Below, in pieces: positions 1-4,288 of a stretch of DNA of 7,044 nucleotides. The translations under genes were made by a program, and so were the position numbers. How positions within the stretch are numbered: the stretch's first letter is position 1; each line of letters starts with the position of its first letter. Under the pieces are notes generated by a model. The model was not told the DNA's origin and did not search any database. It saw nothing but the letters and a program-made list of their open reading frames with translations. Source of the DNA: Aeriscardovia sp040773385 (GTDB lineage Bacteria; Actinomycetota; Actinomycetes; Actinomycetales; Bifidobacteriaceae); contig JAXGWH010000055.1 of NCBI GenBank assembly GCA_040773385.1, positions 1 through 7,044 of the forward strand, given 5' to 3'.

Positions 1-78
1 AAAGAGGAAGGAGCCGACGGCCCGGATTATCTGCCAGGCTGGTTCACCGCGCCCGTATGGACCGAAGTGCACACCTAG
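1..78 (+). CDS. 3' end of an unidentified protein (partial)
   Basis: An open frame enters from the left edge and ends at TAG 76-78, giving 25 residues that finish ...GWFTAPVWTEVHT. The frame is open from base 1 and is followed by a 110-nt gap before the next gene, which fits the tail of a real upstream gene on the same strand. The segment is too short to recognise a family. It contains several Trp, Pro and acidic residues and no membrane segment. No terminator hairpin is visible after it, so it could be co-transcribed with the acetyltransferase downstream. It could also be a chance open frame, since 25 codons without a stop are common in GC-rich DNA. Confidence 0.45.
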   Translation, partial: KEEGADGPDYLPGWFTAPVWTEVHT

Positions 79-188
79 ACCAGGTATCCATACACGACAG
101 ATTGAAAGTCTCCAGCAACAAAAACTGTCCTATAACCCTCAGTTCCTTATAGTAGGCGGATAATCAAGAACCGGAACAGGGAGTGAAC

Positions 189-656
189 ATGGCGAGTGAA
201 CAAAACGACGCGCAGACTCCGGACGCTCAGACTCTGGACGCGCAGACTCCGGAGGACGGCCTCACCCTCCTTCCCAGCAGCGAGGAGGACCAGGAGCGCG
301 TGCACGAGAAGCTGCACGGGTACAACTCGCGTTACTGGAAGAACTGCAAAGACTTCAGCTTCCACATCGAAAAGGACGGGGACATCATCGCCGGCATCGT
401 GGCGGGCAGCACGTTCTCCACGCTCGAGGTGGACTATCTGTTCGTCGCGGAAGACTGGCGCGGCAAGGGGATCGGCAGCCTGCTGCTTCGCACCGCCGAG
501 GAGCGGGCGCGGGCGGCGGGCGTCACCCGCGTGCTGCTCAACACCTATAGTTTCCAGGCACCGAAGTTCTACCCGAAGATGGGCTACCGGCTGCTCTTCA
601 AACTCGACCGGTGCATCGGCCCCTACAGCCAGTACTTCGATGGCAAGGATCTCTGA
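189..656 (+). CDS. GNAT family N-acetyltransferase
   Basis: A protein of 155 residues, predicted to move an acetyl group from acetyl-CoA to an amine on an unknown substrate in the cytoplasm. Residues 57-100 form the strand-strand-helix core. The acetyl-CoA pyrophosphate loop is WRGKGIGS at 90-97 (R/Q-x-x-G-x-G/A type), and the C-terminal part carries YSFQAPKFYPKMGY at 120-133, typical of a common small GNAT subgroup. ATG 189 is preferred over the in-frame GTG at 183 because AGGGAG (178-183) lies a normal distance before 189 and overlaps 183. Residues 8-22 are an unusual extension of three pentapeptides (DAQTP, DAQTL, DAQTP) ahead of the fold. The gene ends 59 nt before the dehydrogenase on the same strand. 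The fold assignment is firm; the substrate is unknown. Confidence 0.9.
   Translation: MASEQNDAQTPDAQTLDAQTPEDGLTLLPSSEEDQERVHEKLHGYNSRYWKNCKDFSFHIEKDGDIIAGIVAGSTFSTLEVDYLFVAEDWRGKGIGSLLLRTAEERARAAGVTRVLLNTYSFQAPKFYPKMGYRLLFKLDRCIGPYSQYFDGKDL
207..251 (+). repeat. Three tandem 15-nt repeats in the acetyltransferase gene
   Basis: The unit GACGCGCAGACTCCG occurs at 207-221, with two changes at 222-236, and identically again at 237-251. Each copy is five codons in frame (Asp-Ala-Gln-Thr-Pro/Leu), so a change in copy number would lengthen or shorten the N-terminal tail without breaking the reading frame. Confidence 0.9.
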
Positions 657-684
657 CCCATACTGATATGTACGCCCCATACTG
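657..684 (+). repeat. 9-bp direct repeat before the dehydrogenase gene
   Basis: CCCATACTG occurs at 657-665 and again at 676-684, starting directly after the stop codon of the acetyltransferase. The copies begin 19 bp apart, close to two helical turns, and lie 32-59 bp before the dehydrogenase start. This could be a regulator site or simply a short duplication. No convincing promoter was seen with it. Confidence 0.5.
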
Positions 685-715
685 GAAGCAGGGCAGCCGA
701 CGAAAGGAGCCTCAC

Positions 716-1504
716 ATGCCGACCGTACTGATCACCGGGGCGTCCTCCGGACTGGGCGCACAGTTCGCACGCATCTTCGCCCGCGAGGGGTTCGACCTCG
801 TGCTCGTCGCCCGCAACAAGAAGCGGCTTGAAGAGGTTCAGGCACGGGTACGGCAACGCTGCCACCGCCGCGTGTGGGTCATCGCGCAGGACCTCTCCCA
901 CGACGGTGCGGCCTCTGAGCTGCACCAGCGCACACGGGAGCTGGGGATCCGGGTGGACGCGCTCGTCAACAACGCCGGTTTCGGCGACTACGGCGACTTC
1001 TGGGAGGGCGACCCCGCGCGTCAGTCCGCACTGCCGCACGTCAATGTGGGCGCGGTCGTGGCCCTCACGCGCGAGTATCTGCCGGGCATGGTGCGCCGCC
1101 ATCGCGGGATGATCCTCAACATCGCCTCCGTGGCGTCCGTCTCCGCCGGGCCGCACATGGCGCTCTACTATGCGTCCAAAGCGTTCGTGCGCAGTTTCTC
1201 CGAGGCGCTGTCCGACGAGACGCGCGGCACAGGCGTCACCGTGACGGCACTTTTGCCCGGCCCCACCTCCACCGGGTTCGAAAAGGCCTCACAGATGCGG
1301 CATGCCGGCGCGGGCGGGCATTCGAGCATGTTCACCAGGCTGCGCCACGCCTCCGCGGCCGCCGTGGCGGAAAGAGGATACCGCGCCGCGCGGCAGGGCC
1401 GGGCGCTTGTCTCCTATGGCGCGGCCACCAAGGCGATGATCTTCTTCGAGCGCCTCGTGCCGCGCGCCGTCTCTCGCCGCTTCGCCGGCTGGATCAACGG
1501 GTGA
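716..1504 (+). CDS. Classical short-chain dehydrogenase/reductase (SDR)
   Basis: A cytoplasmic oxidoreductase of 262 residues, a normal length for classical SDRs, expected to reduce or oxidise a carbonyl/alcohol using NADP(H). All family landmarks are present: the cofactor loop TGASSGLG at 7-14, NNAG at 85-88, and the catalytic tetrad Asn110, Ser138, Tyr151, Lys155 (YYASK). PGPTSTGF at 181-188 matches the usual PG motif after strand six. Arg33 after the second strand (VARNKKRL) suggests NADP(H) preference; this is inference. ATG 716 was chosen because AAAGGAG at 704-710 precedes it and the protein then begins directly with the first Rossmann strand; an earlier in-frame start at 611 would lie inside the preceding gene. 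The Fic antitoxin follows after 47 nt. The substrate cannot be named from sequence, and neighbours do not suggest a pathway. Confidence 0.92.
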   Translation: MPTVLITGASSGLGAQFARIFAREGFDLVLVARNKKRLEEVQARVRQRCHRRVWVIAQDLSHDGAASELHQRTRELGIRVDALVNNAGFGDYGDFWEGDPARQSALPHVNVGAVVALTREYLPGMVRRHRGMILNIASVASVSAGPHMALYYASKAFVRSFSEALSDETRGTGVTVTALLPGPTSTGFEKASQMRHAGAGGHSSMFTRLRHASAAAVAERGYRAARQGRALVSYGAATKAMIFFERLVPRAVSRRFAGWING

Positions 1505-1535
1505 CAAAATCATGCTGTGGACTATCGCACCCACT

Positions 1536-1553
1536 ATGAAAGGATCCTTCCAT
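1536..1553. promoter_or_regulatory. Imperfect palindrome over the antitoxin ribosome-binding site and start
   Basis: An 18-bp inverted repeat, ATGAAAGGATCCTTCCAT, in which eight of nine pairs match; the core AAGGATCCTT (1540-1549) is perfect. It contains the Shine-Dalgarno sequence GAAAGGA (1538-1544) and the first two bases of the antitoxin ATG. As DNA it could be an operator for autoregulation, a common arrangement in toxin-antitoxin operons. As RNA the central stem is too short to be stable. Function is inferred only. Confidence 0.35.
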
Positions 1554-1782
1554 GAGCATCCATGATTCCTATGAGCTGCAGATCGACGACGAAGCACAGA
1601 CCATCCAGGGCGTGCGGTTTGACGACGTCGAAGACTACCGCGACATCCGTTTCGCCGTAAAAAATGAGGTCTTGGAAGGATGGAAGCCCTCTAAGACAGA
1701 CATTCTTTGGCTCAAGGAAAAGATCAGCCACCCCGATCCGGAGACGACCGCCGCCTATCATCGCCTCTTCGGAGATGACTGA
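1552..1782 (+). CDS. VbhA-like antitoxin of a class I Fic toxin-antitoxin pair
   Basis: A small acidic protein of 76 residues. Residues 28-58 (EDYRDIRFAVKNEVLEGWKP and following) align by eye with the inhibitory-helix region of VbhA-type antitoxins, whose known job is to place a Glu into the ATP gamma-phosphate site of the partner Fic enzyme. The family motif is (S/T)xxxE(G/N); here it reads Asn38-E-V-L-Glu42-Gly43, so the key Glu and Gly are kept but the Ser/Thr position is Asn. There are about 25 extra residues before the helix compared with VbhA as I recall it. GAAAGGA at 1538-1544 fits ATG 1552. The stop TGA (1780-1782) overlaps the toxin ATG by one base, so the two are probably translationally coupled with antitoxin first. 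Identification rests on the motif plus the adjacent Fic gene. Confidence 0.85.
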   Translation: MSIHDSYELQIDDEAQTIQGVRFDDVEDYRDIRFAVKNEVLEGWKPSKTDILWLKEKISHPDPETTAAYHRLFGDD

Positions 1783-2384
1783 TGCGGCTCGACGACGATA
1801 AATATCCCAACGGCACGCTGAAGAATCTTCTTCACATCACCGATGCCGCCCGGCTGCGGCATATCGAATACACACATACTGCAATGAGGGCGGCAGACCT
1901 TCTCCGGCGTCTGCCGCACATCACCCGCTCACGGCAGTTGATCGATATCCATCGTTATCTGTTCGAGGATCTGTACTCGTGGGCCGGTGTCGTCAGAGAT
2001 TACGAGTTGTCGAAAGGCCGGACGCGGTTCATGTTCTCTTCCGAGCTCTCACACGGATTTGACTACATCGACAGCCTTCTCGCCAAACTCCCGAACGGAC
2101 CGTTGACGGCTGCAAATTATGCGAAGCTGCTGGATTCACTGAACTATTTGCACCCATTTAGGGAAGGAAACGGACGTTCGACACGGCTCTTCCTGCAATT
2201 GATCGGCAAACAGCATTTGCAGGACATTGACTATCCCAACCACAACGATGAGCTCATCCGAGCAGAGATTGACGCCGATATCCCGGCACTGGCAAAGCTG
2301 ATCACGGTTGAGCCTGTCCACGTCTCTTCCACGGTCGAGGAGATACTGGGAAAGTATGTGGCCACAACCCGGGCATCAGACTGA
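1782..2384 (+). CDS. Class I Fic domain adenylyltransferase toxin
   Basis: A 200-residue protein, the usual length for a stand-alone class I Fic toxin. It should transfer AMP from ATP to a hydroxyl side chain of a target; characterised FicT toxins modify DNA gyrase GyrB and topoisomerase IV ParE, but the target here is inferred. The Fic motif HPFREGNGRSTR lies at 124-135 and is fully canonical: catalytic His124, Glu128 for metal binding, the Gly-Asn-Gly phosphate loop at 129-131, and Arg132/Arg135 for ATP. IHRYLFEDLYSWAG at 56-69 is the conserved helix before the active site, and residues 70-88 form the target-binding beta-hairpin flap (SKGRTRF). No inhibitory (S/T)xxxE(G/N) helix is evident inside this protein, so control depends on the antitoxin whose stop codon overlaps its ATG. 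The gene looks intact. Its GC content is below that of its neighbours. Confidence 0.93.
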   Translation: MRLDDDKYPNGTLKNLLHITDAARLRHIEYTHTAMRAADLLRRLPHITRSRQLIDIHRYLFEDLYSWAGVVRDYELSKGRTRFMFSSELSHGFDYIDSLLAKLPNGPLTAANYAKLLDSLNYLHPFREGNGRSTRLFLQLIGKQHLQDIDYPNHNDELIRAEIDADIPALAKLITVEPVHVSSTVEEILGKYVATTRASD

Positions 2385-2474
2385 CCACCATCACCTCAGA
2401 TAGTACGCACTGCCAGCGCATCAGAACAGACAGCCATCGATGTCATCGTCAAAACGCACCACTGTTACCAGCAA

Positions 2475-2482
2475 GGGGGGGG
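2475..2482 (+). promoter_or_regulatory. G8 tract acting as ribosome-binding site of the second acetyltransferase
   Basis: AAGGGGGGGGACC precedes ATG 2486. The eight-G run is the only Shine-Dalgarno-like sequence here and ends 3 nt before the start codon. Homopolymers of this length are prone to slippage, so the spacing between ribosome-binding site and start could vary between cells. Confidence 0.65.
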
Positions 2483-2485
2483 ACC

Positions 2486-3049
2486 ATGACCGACGTATCC
2501 GCACCGACCATCCGTACCGCGACAGAAGCGGATCTCCCTGCGCTCTGCGTCTTCTACAAGCAGATCTGCGACGCACAGAAAGACAGCCCGTACAGCCCGG
2601 ACTGGCATTGGGGCGAGTATCCCAGCGAGCAGTCTCTGCGCGAGAGCCTGACAAACGCGACCGTCGTCATCGCCGTCACCGGTGAGCAGGGCGGGACCAT
2701 CCTCGGCGCGGGCATCCTCACGCACGGGGAAGACCCTGACTACGCCGGCATCGTATGGGACACGCCTGCGCCGGACGATAAAATCACGGTCCTGCACCTG
2801 TTTGCCGTCAGCCCCTCAGCCCGCGGGACCGGCCTCGCCCAGAAGATGATGCGCTCGTTCTTCACCATCTCCCGCGACAATGGCTTCTCGGTGATGCATC
2901 TGGATGTGATGAAGGGCAACGTCCCGGCGGAAAAGATGTGCGTCAAGCGCGGGTTCCGTTTCGTCAGCGAGACCACGCTGCACTACAAAGACATCGGCGA
3001 CACCGTGGCCCACATGTACGAGAAGCCGCTTGCGTCCGGAAATTTCTGA
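2486..3049 (+). CDS. GNAT family N-acetyltransferase
   Basis: A 187-residue acetyltransferase predicted to use acetyl-CoA on an unknown small molecule or protein amine. PTIRTATEADLPAL at 7-20 is the usual GNAT opening. VLHLFAVSPSARGTGLA at 102-118 gives core strand four and the acetyl-CoA loop (RGTGLA at 113-118), and HLDVMKGNVPAEKMCVKRGF at 138-157 is the conserved late region with the Asn and the Lys-Arg-Gly-Phe turn. It is not closely similar to the acetyltransferase at 189-656; their extensions and C-terminal motifs differ. ATG 2486 follows the G8 tract. An upstream in-frame start would exist only if that tract lost one G. It lies 101 nt after the Fic toxin with no visible terminator between, so read-through from the toxin-antitoxin operon is possible, and it converges on the minus-strand membrane protein gene. 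Confidence 0.9.
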   Translation: MTDVSAPTIRTATEADLPALCVFYKQICDAQKDSPYSPDWHWGEYPSEQSLRESLTNATVVIAVTGEQGGTILGAGILTHGEDPDYAGIVWDTPAPDDKITVLHLFAVSPSARGTGLAQKMMRSFFTISRDNGFSVMHLDVMKGNVPAEKMCVKRGFRFVSETTLHYKDIGDTVAHMYEKPLASGNF

Positions 3050-3068
3050 CCATCGAGTGACCATCGAG
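3047..3068 (+). repeat. 11-bp tandem duplication at the end of the acetyltransferase gene
   Basis: TGACCATCGAG occurs twice with no spacer (3047-3057 and 3058-3068). The first copy begins with the stop codon of the acetyltransferase. It fills most of the 31-nt gap to the convergent membrane protein gene. No bidirectional terminator is visible in this gap. Confidence 0.7.
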
Positions 3069-3080
3069 CCGGCGACAGCC

Positions 3081-3935
3081 TTATCGGGGCCGCTCGGGGA
3101 TCGTGTCCAGATTCGGCTTGTACGGGGAGTTCTTGTCTTGTCGCACGGCGGAGCCAGGACCGAGGCCATCGAAGGAATTGCTCCCCGAACCGCCGGAATC
3201 AGAACCGGAACCTGCGGTACTGCTGTCTGACCCGGACCCGGCGGCGCCGCTCTCTGCCTGACCGGACGAACCAGCCCCTGACTTCTTCTTTGCGTCCCTG
3301 CTCTTCGAGAGCGCCTCGATTGCCGCTTTTAGTCGCTCTTCCTGTTGTTCGAGTGAGTCGGCCATGGTCTGATTCTTCTTTCGTGCCGCGGCGAGCGCGG
3401 AAATCCGCACTTCCGACGAGCCTGAGGGCACCTCGCAGGACGCCGGTTTCTTCGCTTTTTCCACTGCGGCCTTTGAGGACGACGATTGTTTCTGGAAATC
3501 TGAGACGACGGAAGGATCGGCCACATCGTCCGCGGTCAGCTTCCCCAGCCCGTCCTCCCCTGCTTTCGCGAGGCGCCCCGAGAGGGACGACCGCGCCTTC
3601 GTGAGGGAGGCCGCGGACCGCATGCATGCCGTCCGCGCGGCATCGACCCTGCGGCTGTCCTGCCGCATGTGGTTTCGCATGGCGAGAGCCGCGATGAAAG
3701 CCACGACGGCGACAATGACCACCGCGACAATGATGACTGGCCGACGAGAGGTGCGGGACGACCCGTGGCGCCCGTCCCGGTCATTCCGACTACTGTCTTT
3801 CCGATCGACGTGTTTGGGGACGTCACCTCCGCGATTATTCCGATCATCCTGACGATCGCTGTCGTGATCATTGTGTGTGCGATCGTCATCGTGTTGATCA
3901 TCATCGACTGCCGTCGTGTCTTCCCTGCCTTCCAT
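3081..3935 (-). CDS. Single-pass membrane protein with Asp/His-rich head, function unknown
   Basis: A 284-residue protein I cannot assign to a named family. Residues 8-60 are strongly hydrophilic, rich in Asp, His, Arg and Asn. RTSRRPVIIVAVVIVAVV at 61-78 begins a membrane helix that runs to about residue 86; the flanking arginines and missing cleavage site suggest an uncleaved anchor with the N-terminus inside. Residues 92-215 outside are helix-prone and Lys/Ala/Ser-rich, probably coiled coil, with only two cysteines there (104 and 167) that could form a disulfide. Residues 218-255 are Ser/Gly-rich repeats (GSGSDS), followed by a short Pro-rich end. ATG 3935 is preferred because a G-rich ribosome-binding site precedes it; an in-frame ATG at 4004 would add 23 residues but starts inside the neighbour's terminator. 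It follows the large surface protein on the same strand but beyond a terminator, so it is probably transcribed separately. Confidence 0.8.
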   Translation of the reverse strand: MEGREDTTAVDDDQHDDDRTHNDHDSDRQDDRNNRGGDVPKHVDRKDSSRNDRDGRHGSSRTSRRPVIIVAVVIVAVVAFIAALAMRNHMRQDSRRVDAARTACMRSAASLTKARSSLSGRLAKAGEDGLGKLTADDVADPSVVSDFQKQSSSSKAAVEKAKKPASCEVPSGSSEVRISALAAARKKNQTMADSLEQQEERLKAAIEALSKSRDAKKKSGAGSSGQAESGAAGSGSDSSTAGSGSDSGGSGSNSFDGLGPGSAVRQDKNSPYKPNLDTIPERPR

Positions 3936-3941
3936 CCCGCT

Positions 3942-3949
3942 CCCCCCCC
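3942..3949 (-). promoter_or_regulatory. G8 tract acting as ribosome-binding site of the membrane protein
   Basis: On the minus strand the leader reads AGGGGGGGGAGCGGG directly before ATG 3935. The eight-G run with the following AG is the only Shine-Dalgarno-like sequence and sits 6 nt from the start codon. The same G8 motif precedes the convergent acetyltransferase. If translation began at the upstream ATG 4004, the tract would instead be coding (Arg-Gly-Gly) and slippage would shift the frame. Confidence 0.6.
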
Positions 3950-3981
3950 TGTCCGTTCGATATCCCGGTATGGCTATCACG

Positions 3982-3987
3982 ATCATA
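3982..3987 (-). promoter_or_regulatory. Possible -10 element for the membrane protein gene
   Basis: On the minus strand TATGAT matches the -10 consensus at five of six positions and would give a leader of about 40 nt before ATG 3935. No -35 match is found at 17 bp upstream (GCCGGG there, within the terminator stem), so this is weak. It overlaps the T-rich tail of the terminator just upstream. Confidence 0.25.
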
Positions 3988-4039
3988 AATAAAGAAAACC
4001 GCACCCCGGCCTCCGGACGGATCCGGATGACCGGGATGC
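3987..4039 (-). terminator. Intrinsic terminator of the surface protein gene
   Basis: Read on the minus strand, GCATCCCGG pairs with CCGGGGTGC (4031-4039 with 4001-4009; nine pairs including one G-U). An inner stem of two TCCGGA copies (4012-4017 and 4022-4027) closes a four-base loop. The hairpin is followed by a T-rich tail, GGTTTTCTTTATTT (4000-3987). It lies about 120 nt after the stop codon of the surface protein. On the plus strand no T-tract follows, so it should act in the minus direction only. Confidence 0.85.
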
Positions 4040-4107
4040 GTCTCTGTTCATACCCGCCGGCGGCTCAGCGGCCGTTCAGCGGGATACGTGCCCTGGTCCC
4101 TGCGCCT

Positions 4108-4125
4108 GCCGGTCCACGGACCGGC
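4108..4125. repeat. GC-rich inverted repeat in the 3' untranslated region
   Basis: GCCGGTCC (4108-4115) and GGACCGGC (4118-4125) are perfect inverted repeats separated by AC, giving a stem of seven pairs with a four-base loop in RNA, and partial pairing continues outward. No T-tract follows on the minus strand, so it is not a terminator by itself. It lies 32 nt after the surface protein stop and could protect the 3' end of the transcript; that role is inference. Confidence 0.6.
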
Positions 4126-4156
4126 GGACGCCGTGTGGCCAGGCTGTGCTGACCGC

Positions 4157-4288
4157 TCACTTGTCGGCAGGCTCCTGCGCGGCGGCCTCATCACGATGGC
4201 GACGGACCGCGAGCACGGACGCACCTGCCGAGAGGGCGAGCGTGGCGAGGACGACGGCGAGCACGACGTTCGAGCCGGTCTGCGAGAG
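4157..4288 (-). other. Cell-wall sorting signal with atypical LSQTG motif
   Basis: The last 43 residues hold Leu-Ser-Gln-Thr-Gly (4274-4288), a hydrophobic stretch of about 21 residues starting NVVLAVVLATLALSAG, and RRHRDE plus a short tail. This is the tripartite sortase signal. The motif has Ser where LPxTG has Pro; Leu, Thr and Gly are conserved. Confidence 0.85.

Noticed and set aside
102..136. Possible promoter TTGAAA ... TATAAC before the first acetyltransferase
   Set aside because: The spacer is 23 bp, too long for a standard promoter, and no other -35 match lies at 16-18 bp from TATAAC.
183..185. GTG start for the first acetyltransferase
   Set aside because: It overlaps the Shine-Dalgarno sequence; ATG 189 has proper spacing.
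611..715. N-terminal extension of the dehydrogenase
   Set aside because: It lies within the preceding gene and in the intergenic region; ATG 716 has a strong ribosome-binding site and starts the Rossmann fold directly.
1501..1530. Possible promoter GTGACA ... TATCGC before the antitoxin
   Set aside because: The -10 matches only three of six positions; it is not strong enough to report.
2440..2685. Open frame overlapping the start of the second acetyltransferase
   Set aside because: It has no ribosome-binding site and a low-complexity Arg-rich product, and it runs out of frame under a convincing acetyltransferase; it matters only as a possible fused start if the G tract changes.
3669..3992. 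Antisense open frame with an Ile/Val-rich membrane-like segment
   Set aside because: It has no ribosome-binding site and lies opposite the membrane protein gene; the hydrophobic stretch follows from complementarity between Asp and Val/Ile codons.
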